Below, one piece after another: positions 54,228-63,571 of a stretch of 64,000 bases of DNA; the first letter of the stretch is position 1, and each line of letters begins with the position of its first letter. Source of the stretch: Deltaproteobacteria bacterium ADurb.Bin207. GTDB lineage: Bacteria > Myxococcota_A > Polyangia > Polyangiales > Polyangiaceae. The DNA lies in contig MWCO01000013.1 in the NCBI GenBank assembly GCA_002070115.1, positions 45,754-109,753 on the forward strand, given 5' to 3'. Below the pieces are notes generated by a model. That model was not told the origin of the DNA. It saw only the letters and a list, made by a program, of their open reading frames with translations, and made no database searches. The position numbers and the translations under genes are program-made.

Positions 54228-54275
54228 TAGGGTAAAGGAAAGGGGCGGGTAGAAATGAGGGGATGGCTCGGGTCA
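54228..54275 (+). repeat. Dispersed intergenic repeat, copy B
   Basis: Direct repeat of 54034-54078 about 195 bases downstream. It ends 74 bases before the YfhO-like start codon and may influence its leader. Nothing else is visible in 53904-54348. Confidence 0.7.
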
Positions 54276-54348
54276 GGCGTATGCTGTCGCGAACATAAAA
54301 TCCGGGCTGGCGTGAGAGGTTTTTCTGGTAGCATCCGAGGATTATCCC

Positions 54349-56649
54349 ATGTGGAAAAGAATACGTTTTGAAGTGTTGGCAAGGGTGCTTCTGTCCGTGG
54401 GAGCCATGCTTCCGTATTTGCCGTTGCTATCCTTGGATACGTTGCTGGTGACGGATGATGAGTTTGCCTCGGATATTTTTCATGGTGAACTGCCGTTCCG
54501 GGTGTTGACGGCGGAGGCCCTTCGTCAAGGGTCATTTCCCATGTGGTCTGACAAGCTCTGTTCGGGGACCGGCATAGGAGGTGTGGAGCCCATCGGGTTA
54601 CTCACGTTTGGGTTTCTGCCGACGGCCGCGGCTTTGGATGTATTTCTCATCCTGTTGTTGATGATTGCGGCGCATGGGACCTATTCGTACGCGCGTCGCC
54701 TTGGGGTGGACCGGCCAGGAGCGGTGCTGGCGGGACTGGCGTTTGCGGGTTCCGGTTATCTGGTTTGCCAGTTGAAACACCTGGGCATCATGGCAACCGT
54801 GGTGTGGTTCCCGGTGGGGCTTACCTTGCTCGAGGGGGCGCTTTCTCGTGGGCGGGCTTCACCGATTGGCAACGACCGTGAGTTGGAGTCGCCGATTTCG
54901 CCATGGCAACGAGTGTCGCGTCTATTTCTTTTTGGAGCGGTGTTTGCGGAGCAGATCTTTGCGGGATTTCCTCAATCCGCCTATATCTCTGCCCTTGTGT
55001 ATGGGTGTTATGCGATTTTTCGGGCCAGTACGCTTCGAGGTCGGGTGCTGCGGATTCCCGTGTCCGTTCTCTGGCTTGCCCTGTCTGGAGCTGTGGTAGG
55101 TCTTGCGATGATGGCGGGAGCGATCGTGCTTCGTCCGCTATCTTCCGCCGCCCAAGCGGCTCTTGAAACGAGAAGAGCCAATTTCATTTGGGGTTCGATG
55201 GTTCCCTATTGGCCTCGCAATGCTCTTACGTTCTTGTTTCCGTACATCAATGGCGATGTGTCCGACGGCACCTATGAAGGGCCATCGCTTTTTTGGGAAG
55301 ACTATGGCTATGTGGGAATCGCGACGTTTCTTCTCGCTGTATATGCTTTGGTGCGGGAAAGAAGGCGCTCTCATGTCATCTTTCTCGGTGTAATGACCAT
55401 TGTGGCTTATATGATGGTTCTTGGGCGAAATACTCCGATTTTTTTCCTTGCCTGGAAGTACTTGCCCGGGTTGAATACGTTTCGGTTTCCCACACGTTTT
55501 TTGTTCGTCGTGGACTTCGGACTCGTCATCCTTGGTGGTATTGGATTGGCACGTTTTGGGCGCGATCTGACCCAATGGTGGAAACAATCCGTGCCGCGAG
55601 CGCCAGCCTGGATCGTGATTGGGTTATGCACGGGGACCGCGCTGGACCTTTTTTATCACCAATCACGCCAAAATGCGATGGTATCGGCCTCCGAATGGCT
55701 CTCACCTCCTGAAATCGTGAAAGTGTTACGTAAGGAGAACGGGGATGTCAGAACGTATACGCATCGTCATCAACTGACGCACCGGGTTGTCAATCGCCAT
55801 GCCAAAGGATGGTCCACCCTGGAACACTACTATGATTTTCGGGATAGTCTCCAGCCCAATTCAGGTGTCTATTGGGGAATTCCCGCCGCGGATTGTTACG
55901 CGGGAATGGCTCCACGATGGGTCGTCAACACATGGGGAGATCACAACGAGCCAGGTATTCTACTTTTTCGGAGCATGAAGGATTTACCCGTCGAGATACC
56001 TCCTCCGCCCGCGCTGTTGGGAACCCTGGGGGTCACCCATTTGATCTCTTCTTTCAAGCTCAAGATCGACGGTTATACGCCGATTGCCTTTGGAAAGTTG
56101 ATGCACGTGTACCGTGTGGAAGGGGCGCAGCGTGTGAGAATGGCGGCCAAAGCGTTGATAGCCGCCAATGATAACCAGGCCGCGGACTATATGCTGGATC
56201 GAGCTTTCGATCCGAATCGGGAGGTCGTCGTTCATGATCCCCCTGCTGGATTCGAGACGAAAGGCCATGACATAAATCCGCAAGACATGAGTCGAAAAGC
56301 ACAAGTCATTCGTCGTTCGGACACGGAAGTTGAAATCGAGGCCACCGCGTCGCAGGGAGCCTATCTTTTTTTGGCAGAAACCTATCAGCCCTCATGGCAG
56401 GCCACCGTGGATGGAGTCTCCACGCCGGTGGTTCGGGCCAATATGATGGGAAGGGCCGTCTGGGTTCCCCCGGGCACGCATAGAATTCTATTTTTCTATC
56501 CCTTGAGCCGTGCATGGATACAAAAACTGTTGTGGAGCGCCGGCGTTTTCGTCTTTCTCATCATGGGTGGGAGCGTAGCGGGGTGGTATGCGCGAAAAAA
56601 CCGACGGGTTACGGCGTTGAAAGCTCCCGCCGCTGCTTCTGAGACTTGA
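54349..56649 (+). CDS. YfhO-family membrane protein
   Basis: 766 residues. About eleven membrane helices fill residues 10-430 and one more lies near 730-750. The first periplasmic loop has LVTDDEFASDIFHGELPFRV and W-x-D-K-L-C-SGTGIGG, and later loops carry the NALTFLFPYINGDV and NTFRFPTRFLFVVDFG segments seen in YfhO-type proteins. The C-terminal periplasmic domain includes LAETYQPSWQATVDG and VPPGTHRILFFYPLS, the hallmark end of the family. YfhO members are GT-C-like and implicated in glycosylating cell-wall polymers. Its last 14 codons have a degenerate echo at 62906-62944. Confidence 0.9.
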   Translation: MWKRIRFEVLARVLLSVGAMLPYLPLLSLDTLLVTDDEFASDIFHGELPFRVLTAEALRQGSFPMWSDKLCSGTGIGGVEPIGLLTFGFLPTAAALDVFLILLLMIAAHGTYSYARRLGVDRPGAVLAGLAFAGSGYLVCQLKHLGIMATVVWFPVGLTLLEGALSRGRASPIGNDRELESPISPWQRVSRLFLFGAVFAEQIFAGFPQSAYISALVYGCYAIFRASTLRGRVLRIPVSVLWLALSGAVVGLAMMAGAIVLRPLSSAAQAALETRRANFIWGSMVPYWPRNALTFLFPYINGDVSDGTYEGPSLFWEDYGYVGIATFLLAVYALVRERRRSHVIFLGVMTIVAYMMVLGRNTPIFFLAWKYLPGLNTFRFPTRFLFVVDFGLVILGGIGLARFGRDLTQWWKQSVPRAPAWIVIGLCTGTALDLFYHQSRQNAMVSASEWLSPPEIVKVLRKENGDVRTYTHRHQLTHRVVNRHAKGWSTLEHYYDFRDSLQPNSGVYWGIPAADCYAGMAPRWVVNTWGDHNEPGILLFRSMKDLPVEIPPPPALLGTLGVTHLISSFKLKIDGYTPIAFGKLMHVYRVEGAQRVRMAAKALIAANDNQAADYMLDRAFDPNREVVVHDPPAGFETKGHDINPQDMSRKAQVIRRSDTEVEIEATASQGAYLFLAETYQPSWQATVDGVSTPVVRANMMGRAVWVPPGTHRILFFYPLSRAWIQKLLWSAGVFVFLIMGGSVAGWYARKNRRVTALKAPAAASET

Positions 56650-56841
56650 AATGGGCAAAAACAGGGATCTATGTGTTGTCTTGGACCGGGCCTTCGGGAA
56701 GTTTGGATGCGGATTGGGTTGGGGAATCAAGTCATCGATGAGAGTCCATGGCTTCTTCGACAAGTCGCTGGGAAAGAGTTTGCAACTGGCCGCGTTCCTG
56801 GCTTGCGGCCATTCGAGGTCATCCCATCTGGAGCAATTGGA

Positions 56842-59800
56842 CTATCGATTGCGGCGCTTTCGGACAGCGATCAAACCGAAGAGGGCGAGTGCCAAGAGAG
56901 CAGTTTTCGAGGATTGGGTTTGGATGACGGAGCAAGAACACCCCCCGTCATCGTCGTCAGACTCGCCTTTTTTCAAGCCAGGTCCTGAATCGGCACTTCC
57001 GCCGGTTTCCGGACCCGAGTCGGCGCCCGGATCCACTCCCCCGTCGCTGTCATGCGACGTGACATGAACCAAAAACTCACGGGTGGTGCTCAGGGGGACG
57101 GCGGCATCGTCTTCCACTCGCAAGACCACTGAATACTGTCCGATCTGGGATAGTGTCTGCTGGCCTGTTACTTGATTAAGAATGTCGACGGTGCCGTCGG
57201 GCGCGGTGGTTGTCCACTGGAAGGAGAGCAGATCGCCATCGGGATCCGTGCAGCCTGTGGCATCCAAGGTGATGGTGAGGGGAGCGGGGCCCGAAAGGGG
57301 CGTGACGGTGGCTTCCTCGACGAGGGGAGCCTGGTTATGGGTCACACGCACCTCGAATTGTCGAATGGCGGGCCCAATGGCCGGCGTGCCATCGTCTTGC
57401 GCGGTCAGGGTCACATACCACACCCCGGGACTCTGGTAACTATGCTGCACGAGCGCGTCGTGGGATGAGTCCCCATCCCCAAAATCCCATGTGAAAGTGA
57501 TGTTGTCCCCGTTGGGATCCGTCACGTTGGAAGCATCGAACGTGACCGTTTGTCCGGGCGCGACCGTGGTGGGAGAAACGGATGCCTGGCTCACGTCAGG
57601 CGGCAAGTTGGCTCCAGCTTGCACTTGAATAGCCACGAAGGCGACCGCGGAGGCTGGGGGACTTCCCGAATCGGTAACCGTCAGCCTGGCCGTATAGGCC
57701 CCCGGTGCGGAGTACACATGGACGACCGATGCTTCCTGGGATTCAGGACTATTGTCCCCAAAGTCCCAACGGAACGACAAGGAAGTCCCTTCCGGATCGT
57801 AGCTACCGGTCGAGGAAAAATTCACGGTCAAAGGTGCGTCGCCACTATCGGGCGTAGCCACGGCCTGGGCAACCGGCGGCTGGTTGGTGACCGTTTCCGT
57901 TACTGAAATGCCGGTTTGAGCCGTATCTTGAAGGCCATCATTATCGACCACACGAAGCGTCACCGTATGGGTTCCAGGGGTCGTGATGGTATAGGTAACT
58001 TGTTTTGCCGCTGTCTCTGCACCGCCATCGAGAGCGAAATGACAGCTTTCGATCGTGCCATCCGGATCCGTACTGCCGTTGCAATGGCAAGAGACGACAA
58101 GAGGTGCCATTCCTGTCATGGGATTGCAGGAAAGCACTGCGTTTGGAGGCTGTTGCGTTGCCCCTTTGGGTGTGCCGCGAACGACGAAGACAGCGAATTC
58201 AGCGCCTGCCGTGGGGATGGAAACCGGTGAACTTCCAAGGGTACCAGACGCGATCGGAGTGCCAAATAGCCCTCGAACAGGCAATACCGTATACGGGCCT
58301 GTCGTAAACACCTCGGACAAGTCTACGGCCACCGAAGCTGCTTTCGCCCAGTTGAAAACCACGACCGTCGCTCGCTCGGGTTCATATTCGTTCGGCAACA
58401 CGGCGACTTCGGCAACCGTGGGATAACTCGTGAGAACCGAGTTTTCGTCGAAACGACGTCCTGCGGCAGCGGTTGCGTTTCGCCAGGCATCCAGGGAGGT
58501 GGACACGGAGCTTTTGCCAGCGGCTTCGAGTTCGGCGCGGAAAGGCGTCGAATAGGCGTTGTGATCGAAATGATCGGTTGCGTTGAAAGGCTCGGTCCCT
58601 TCGGATCTGTCATTGACGGTATAGGCCGATGTTCGCAGGGTTACGACGGTGCCTGAGGTGAGGAAGGTATTGTCATAAAAGAGGGTTGGGGCTTTTTGGA
58701 TATGTCGGACTTCTCCGGCGCCCCAGAGCCATTCGAACATGAGTCCGGATCGCGCGCAATAGTTGTTGCGGACTTCCGCTTGCAGCGGTCTTGCATAGCC
58801 GAGTTGCATGTCGCTTTGGTACAAGTAGTTGTTGCGAAGAACCACGTGATCCGTGGGCAAACCATAACCACCTATCAAGAATCGATTGTGGGCAATGACG
58901 TTTTCCAACAAATAGTACCCGCTGACCGTATCAGCCGTGGCATAGGCGTGGAACGAGTAGCAATCCTGGCTTCCGCTCGAGCAACCATTTTTCGAAGACT
59001 CCAAGCTCACGTTGCGAACGAAGTACTTATAACCGTAATTGTCGTATTCGTTCTGCGTGTAGATGTTATGCATGGTTTCGTTGGTGCTTTTGTCTTCGAA
59101 GATGATGTTTCCGTAGGCGATCATGCCGGGGCCGTTGTTCCAGAGCGTGAGTCCCGTGCCGACACGGACGGTGTTGTTGATGGCGCGCGTGTGGGCTGCC
59201 TGCATGTTCAGGCCGTACAATTCGAGCCCCCAGATCCAGTTCCATTCGGCTCGCACCAACCATTGACCGGGCACAATGGCCCGTGCGCCGGGTTGCGCTC
59301 GGAAAACGATGGGGGCGTCGCTCGTTCCAGCTCTGGTGATTTCGGGAGGCGTCGAAGAATAGGTGCCCGCGGCGAGCCATACCAGGTCGCCTGGCTGCGC
59401 GTTGGAAACCGCCGAACTCAAGCTCGTTGGGCTTGAAGCCGAGCTGCCATTGCCATTACCATTGGGAGAAACGTAGACTTGCCGTTTCGGTGTGAAAACG
59501 GAGTACCAGGCAGGGCGATTGTCGACCGTGAAAGTGGCGGTGGCCTGGGCGCTGTTGTTGGAGGTGTCGGTAGCGATGGCCGTGACGTTATGGCTGCCAT
59601 TGCTAATTTCGGTCGTATCGAAAGCGATTCGATAGGGGGGTGTCGTGATGGCCGCGCCGAAGTTGTTTCCATCCACTTGAAATTGAACGCGAGCGATGGC
59701 GAAATTGTCTTCTGCCGTGGCGCTGAGAAGAATCGCGTTGCCGACCGTTACGTTATTGTCCGGATGAACGAAGGCCACCGTGGGAGCAAGCTTGTCTCCT

Positions 59801-61131
59801 GCCGCATTGGCGACCATCACCGTGATGGAGCTTTTGCTGGAGTTGCCTGCATTATCCCACGCCGTAGCGGTTACGGTGTGGTTGCCATCGGCCACCGTGG
59901 ACGTATCCCATAGGGCAAAGAACGGACTCGTCAGGCTTTGGGTATGCGCTGTAGCAATATGCGTGTTTCCCACGGAAAAGTCGACTTTGGTCACGCGAAT
60001 GTTGTCCGTGGCGGTAGCGCGAAGTTGGATTTTTCCGGATAAGGGTGCGCCTCCCACCGGTTGGTGTAGCGTGACCGTGGGCGCAATCGTATCCGGTCCC
60101 AGATACTTGGAGACATCCACCCCAATGAGGTTGCTGCTTCCTTCCTTCAACCCAAGGTAAGCTGTCAGGCCCGAGATCGCCACCGAAGTAATGCGACCGT
60201 TATCCCCCGCCTTGTAGCCTTCGAGGCGTAACGCCGTCGGACCATGGGATCCGTCGATGACCTCGAAGTTGGTCGGAGCCCTGGTCTCGAGTCCGGCAAA
60301 AAGATAAGAGCCCGAGGCTGCGCCACCAAAACTTCGCGACGACAGGCCCACGGAGGTAGGAGACTTGACGTTAGGCAACGCGCTCAGATCAAAGACCCCC
60401 ACTTCCCGGTCATCAAACCCATGATACTGGCCGAGAAAGGCGTAATCGCCAATCGTTTCGACGTAATATGCCCGAATGGTGCGCCCCTCATGGGTGGATA
60501 CGACATGGGTGGGATTGGCTGGCGAAGAGATATTCCAGACGTGAAGAATTGCTGCTTCGGCAGGAATCGAATTGGAGACTCCCAGCAGGTAATTTTTATA
60601 GATCTTTAGGCCGAAAATCCGTGTATCATTGAGAAGTTGCCCTTGTAAGGACGGGCTCGATGGATTCGCCACGGAGACGATGCGAAGACCGCGGTTCGGA
60701 TTGTCGCCCCCTGGCGCGGCAACACCCACATATGCGGTTGTGCCGGAGATGGCGATGGCGGCGACATCGACGCCAAGTTCGAGGGAACCTGCCACCGAAG
60801 GACTGCTCGCGTTCGATACGTTGACGATGCGAAACTCAGGGCCCGATTGGTTGACGGTACCGGCGTATACCGTATTCCCTTGGACATAGATAGCCGTGAC
60901 CTCAGCCCCCAGCGATATTTGGCCCAACACGGTTGGGGTGCCTGAACCGCTGATGTCTACCACGGAAAGACCGGATTGTCCTCCAACGTAAAGACGATTG
61001 CCGGAAACAGCCAGAGCATGGACAGGCCCGCTTCCAATATTCGTGCTGAAACGTGTGGAAAGGGGAGCCGCCTGCGCCGTGCCGACAAAACACAATAGCA
61101 TTAGGATGATCATCAACTGGATCCGAATCAT
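56842..61131 (-). CDS. Giant secreted LVIVD/Ig-like/beta-helix/PKD protein with MYXO-CTERM tail
   Basis: 1429 residues from ATG 61131 (AGGAAGG six bases upstream). Signal peptide (LMIILMLLCFVGTAQA). Residues ~25-350: LVIVD-type beta-propeller repeats (NRLYVGGQSGLSVVDISG and kin). ~355-540: two bacterial Ig-like modules (VTLHQPVGGAPLSGKIQLRA; VTAWDNAGNSS). ~550-900: right-handed beta-helix/pectate-lyase-like fold (VYVSPNGNGN, GDLVWLAAGTY, HVVLRNNYLYQS). ~1040-1370: four PKD-like domains (FRWDFGDNSPE, FTWDFGDGDSS). The end is GCSCS, a helix (ALLALALFGLIAV) and RKRRNR. Likely a surface glycan-binding or glycan-cleaving protein. The gap 61132-61499 shows no gene. Confidence 0.9.
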   Translation of the reverse strand: MIRIQLMIILMLLCFVGTAQAAPLSTRFSTNIGSGPVHALAVSGNRLYVGGQSGLSVVDISGSGTPTVLGQISLGAEVTAIYVQGNTVYAGTVNQSGPEFRIVNVSNASSPSVAGSLELGVDVAAIAISGTTAYVGVAAPGGDNPNRGLRIVSVANPSSPSLQGQLLNDTRIFGLKIYKNYLLGVSNSIPAEAAILHVWNISSPANPTHVVSTHEGRTIRAYYVETIGDYAFLGQYHGFDDREVGVFDLSALPNVKSPTSVGLSSRSFGGAASGSYLFAGLETRAPTNFEVIDGSHGPTALRLEGYKAGDNGRITSVAISGLTAYLGLKEGSSNLIGVDVSKYLGPDTIAPTVTLHQPVGGAPLSGKIQLRATATDNIRVTKVDFSVGNTHIATAHTQSLTSPFFALWDTSTVADGNHTVTATAWDNAGNSSKSSITVMVANAAGDKLAPTVAFVHPDNNVTVGNAILLSATAEDNFAIARVQFQVDGNNFGAAITTPPYRIAFDTTEISNGSHNVTAIATDTSNNSAQATATFTVDNRPAWYSVFTPKRQVYVSPNGNGNGSSASSPTSLSSAVSNAQPGDLVWLAAGTYSSTPPEITRAGTSDAPIVFRAQPGARAIVPGQWLVRAEWNWIWGLELYGLNMQAAHTRAINNTVRVGTGLTLWNNGPGMIAYGNIIFEDKSTNETMHNIYTQNEYDNYGYKYFVRNVSLESSKNGCSSGSQDCYSFHAYATADTVSGYYLLENVIAHNRFLIGGYGLPTDHVVLRNNYLYQSDMQLGYARPLQAEVRNNYCARSGLMFEWLWGAGEVRHIQKAPTLFYDNTFLTSGTVVTLRTSAYTVNDRSEGTEPFNATDHFDHNAYSTPFRAELEAAGKSSVSTSLDAWRNATAAAGRRFDENSVLTSYPTVAEVAVLPNEYEPERATVVVFNWAKAASVAVDLSEVFTTGPYTVLPVRGLFGTPIASGTLGSSPVSIPTAGAEFAVFVVRGTPKGATQQPPNAVLSCNPMTGMAPLVVSCHCNGSTDPDGTIESCHFALDGGAETAAKQVTYTITTPGTHTVTLRVVDNDGLQDTAQTGISVTETVTNQPPVAQAVATPDSGDAPLTVNFSSTGSYDPEGTSLSFRWDFGDNSPESQEASVVHVYSAPGAYTARLTVTDSGSPPASAVAFVAIQVQAGANLPPDVSQASVSPTTVAPGQTVTFDASNVTDPNGDNITFTWDFGDGDSSHDALVQHSYQSPGVWYVTLTAQDDGTPAIGPAIRQFEVRVTHNQAPLVEEATVTPLSGPAPLTITLDATGCTDPDGDLLSFQWTTTAPDGTVDILNQVTGQQTLSQIGQYSVVLRVEDDAAVPLSTTREFLVHVTSHDSDGGVDPGADSGPETGGSADSGPGLKKGESDDDDGGCSCSVIQTQSSKTALLALALFGLIAVRKRRNR

Positions 61132-61499
61132 GGTACCTTCCTCCGTTTGCCGCTGCGGAAAGTGGATGGGCACGCCAATAGTGCCCATGGTCGCATACAT
61201 GAACTTATGAGAGTAGAGAGAACCGGAAAAGAATACAACGACAAAATGAGACGCGGCTTATGACGATCATTCGTGCCAGTGCCGCAAACGTTCAATCGTA
61301 TTGTTTGTTCACGGTTGTGGTGTTGGGATTTCGAACTACCTACCTTGCACGACGGAACGAAGGAAAGCCATGGGGACCACCATAAGCGCTTCCACAAGAG
61401 AGGATGGAGACCTCGACGGCGAGGCGCTACGTTGGCCGATGTGCTCAACCGCAAGGGGGGAGTTTGGTCGCGCGAATCCGTCTTCGTTCCGGGCTACAT

Positions 61500-61534
61500 T
61501 CGGTACTGTAGGGGCGGGTTTGAAACCCGCCCGC
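61500..61534. repeat. REP-like palindrome (GTAGGGGCGGGTTT...CCCGCC)
   Basis: GGGCGGGTTT (61511-61520) pairs perfectly with AAACCCGCCC (61522-61531). A diverged copy is at 54086-54120. Surrounding 61535-61800 is GC-rich non-coding DNA that I cannot assign. Confidence 0.75.
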
Positions 61535-61813
61535 CATGTGCGATTGTCGAGATGTCGAAATCCCCCGAGAACAAAGAGGGGATGGCTCAGCCCGTCTGGA
61601 CGTTCAGATTTCCGCTCCCTCTTACCCTCTTATTGAAACGCCTGTGCCCCTGCGCCCCCGGCTCTTCCGGCCTTTCCGGAACCACAGGGGACTTCGCCTC
61701 GGAAACGTGCTTTGCGGCGCTTCGGGTAACGGCATAAAGCGAGAGGAACGCCGTTTCAATCTGCGATTGACGACGCCCCAGGAATCGTCCCGCTGCTCCC
61801 AGCAACTCGGAAG

Positions 61814-61958
61814 TGGAGTCCCGGCACCCCAAAGGAGGCTCCCCGGAGCCCAAAATGGAGTTCCAACACTCCAAAGGAGGCTCCCCGGAGCCCAAAATGG
61901 AGTTCCAACACTCCAAAAGAGGCTCCCTGGAGCCCAAAGTGGAGTCCCGGCACCCCGT
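61814..61958 (+). repeat. 42-bp tandem repeat, three full copies plus a partial fourth
   Basis: Units start at 61814, 61856, 61898 and 61940. Each unit contains two hairpins: TGGAGT with ACTCCA around six bases, and GGCTCC-CC-GGAGCC. Units 1 and 4 differ (CCCGGCACCCC for TTCCAACACTCC). The period is 14 codons and several frames stay open, but no ribosome site or known protein is evident, so it is called as a repeat. Confidence 0.85.
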
Positions 61959-62080
61959 CTCGCGACAACCCCCATTGAACCACGACCACCCCTACCGTAC
62001 AAATTCACCCCTCATGTCCAAACCCGAGCCGACCAAACGCGCTGCCCTGGTTCTCGAGCAGGACGAAAGCGCCGGTTCCG

Positions 62081-62355
62081 GAGCACCCCGACGAATACCT
62101 TGCGGACAACATCTTCTAGGTTCCCAAAGGGGCGCGTTGGTCCCATCTGCAAGAAAATACCAAGCAAACCAGCATCGGGAGGCTCGTCGACGACGCCATG
62201 GTGACCTTCGAACGCGACAATCCAAGCCTCATAGGCGTGCTTCCCAATGATTATGCCCGTTCTGCCCTCGACAAAACCCGTCTCGGCGAACTCATCGACC
62301 TGGTGGGAACCATCGGTTACGGGGACAAGGACCACGCAAAGGCTCGGGCAGCATG
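62081..62355 (+). pseudogene. hsdM: Fragment of type I restriction-modification methyltransferase (HsdM)
   Basis: One frame reads EHPDEYLADNIF, stop (TAG 62117-62119), then VPKGARWSHLQ, IGRLVDDAMVTFERDNPSL, GVLPNDYARSALDKTRLGEL, IDLVGTIGYGDKDHA and a stop at 62353. This is the N-terminal-to-middle region of HsdM proteins (usual pattern EYRAE-IFWVP, RW-LQ, IG-LIDDAM-IE-DNP-LKGVLPKDYAR). The TAG replaces an expected Trp (TGG). Both the beginning and the methylase catalytic domain are missing. Confidence 0.75.
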
Positions 62356-62573
62356 ACCAAAACGTTCTCGAAGGACCCATCCCCTGTGGCGACGGGCACA
62401 CACCGCGGGAACACGAATGATCCACGGTGTGCTGCTCCTTCTGATCCAATGATTTGGGCGAGTATGAGCAACAAGATCGCATGGATAGAAGGGGTGATTC
62501 GACTGGCCCATGGCGCAGGCTATTCGTGCGCTCGTTTTGGATCGGGTGTAGACTCGCAGATGAGGTGTTTCTG

Positions 62574-62894
62574 ATGGGTTATCAACGTGCGAGATGCTCC
62601 GTGGTTGTGTCGATGGTCATCACTACGGCTTGTGCTGGTGCTGCCAAGGCGCCAGTCGATACACCGCCAAGCACGTCGAAGGAAGACACGGCGGGGGGCT
62701 CGACGAAAGCACCAGCTTCCGCCACGGAACATGAGCGAAGTCACCCAGCCTCCCCTTGTCTGGTGCAAGCCGTGACCACACGGGTCTGCTTCCACACCAA
62801 AGCGGAAGCCTGTGCCTCGATGGGCTGTCCAGTAGAACGCTGCTCGTATCTTTACGGAGGTGGAGCACCTTCCGTTGTGGCGTGTGATGATTGA
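62574..62894 (+). CDS. Small putative lipoprotein
   Basis: 106 residues from ATG 62574 with GAGGTG six bases upstream. The N-terminus CSVVVSMVITTAC looks like a lipoprotein signal with an imperfect lipobox. A Thr/Ser/Lys/Ala spacer precedes a C-terminal Cys-containing module (CLVQAVTTRVCFHTKAEACASMGCPVERC). Family not recognised. It stands among decayed elements, so it may itself be young or recently moved. Confidence 0.6.
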   Translation: MGYQRARCSVVVSMVITTACAGAAKAPVDTPPSTSKEDTAGGSTKAPASATEHERSHPASPCLVQAVTTRVCFHTKAEACASMGCPVERCSYLYGGGAPSVVACDD

Positions 62895-62905
62895 GCGGCA
62901 TGGTT

Positions 62906-62944
62906 TCCGCGTGGAAAGCTCCTGTCGCTGCTTCGAACAATTGA
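62906..62944 (+). repeat. Degenerate copy of the 3' end of the YfhO-family gene
   Basis: Read in frame, this encodes VSAWKAPVAASNN and a stop, against VTALKAPAAASET and a stop at 56608-56649; both are followed by AAATGGG. Only this short tail is shared, suggesting a rearrangement breakpoint or a repeat that supplies gene ends. Confidence 0.5.
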
Positions 62945-63143
62945 AATGGGTAATTTTTGTCGGTAGTCGTATCGTGAAGGAAAGCTAATAGAAAAAGAGC
63001 ACAAAAACGAGGGGATGATTCAGCTTTGGGCTGTCTTGTCGCTGGTAAGGTTAGCTGCCCTTGTCCTACACTGACCATCCTATTTGACGGCAACGTGCCC
63101 GGAACCACGGGGTGTTCAGAATGCCGCCTTGGAGGCTGGAAAG

Positions 63144-63380
63144 ATGGCTGCGAAGCACACTGTGCATCAGCGTGCCGGGATTTTGCGTTTGGCACAAGAG
63201 GTGGGGCCACTCGAGGCTGCTAAGCGCAAAGGGGTGCCCCCGGGGACTGTGACGACATGGCGGTGTCTGGGAAATAATAGAGGGAACCTTGTGAAGGTCG
63301 CGGAGCCTTATAAAGCCTCGACTTCGGAGCCTCTCAAACGACTTGTCCCTGTGCGGGCGAGACGCCCTCGGTCCCAGTGA
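63144..63380 (+). CDS. Short helix-turn-helix protein or fragment
   Basis: 78 residues from ATG 63144 (GGAGG nine bases upstream). Residues ~8-36 (RAGILRLAQEVGPLEAAKRKGVPPGTVTTW) form a helix-turn-helix of the transposase/terminase-small-subunit type. The C-terminal 12 residues (LVPVRARRPRSQ) are read from a REP element at 63351-63377, so the original end is lost. It may be a remnant of a mobile-element gene. Confidence 0.45.
   Translation: MAAKHTVHQRAGILRLAQEVGPLEAAKRKGVPPGTVTTWRCLGNNRGNLVKVAEPYKASTSEPLKRLVPVRARRPRSQ
63351..63377. repeat. REP element, left copy
   Basis: GTGCGGGCGAGACGCCCTCG then GTCCCAG, inverted relative to 63540-63564. The core GGGCG-AGA-CGCCC is itself a hairpin. Such REPs accompany the RAYT transposase whose remnant lies alongside. 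Confidence 0.7.
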
Positions 63381-63492
63381 CATTCGGTCCCAGCCGTGGT
63401 CCCGGCGATACCGTTGTGCGGGCGGCAACGGGGGGCGGAATATCGGTCATGGCCTTGTTGATGATGACAGCCACGGGATTCAAATCGGAAGG

Positions 63493-63528
63493 GGGCCATA
63501 CCTGGCAGCAGGGCCATACCTGGCTGCA
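63493..63528 (+). repeat. 18-bp tandem repeat, two copies
   Basis: GGGCCATACCTGGCAGCA is followed directly by the same 18 bases with one change, then a truncated third GGGCC. Non-coding, between the two REP elements. Confidence 0.8.
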
Positions 63529-63539
63529 GGGCCGTGCCC

Positions 63540-63564
63540 GGGACCGCGGGCGTCTCGCCCGCAT
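63540..63564. repeat. REP element, right copy
   Basis: GGGACCGCGGGCGTCTCGCC then CGCAT: the reverse complement of the element at 63351-63377 with one or two changes, adjoining the transposase remnant. Confidence 0.7.
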
Positions 63565-63571
63565 CCTCTCC

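Noticed and set aside
61814..61958. CRISPR array
   Set aside because: Units are directly abutting with no spacers and no cas genes nearby.
61813..62250. Repeat protein with 14-residue periods (GGSPEPK-type)
   Set aside because: No ribosome site; several frames are equally open; downstream part is out of frame with the hsdM fragment.
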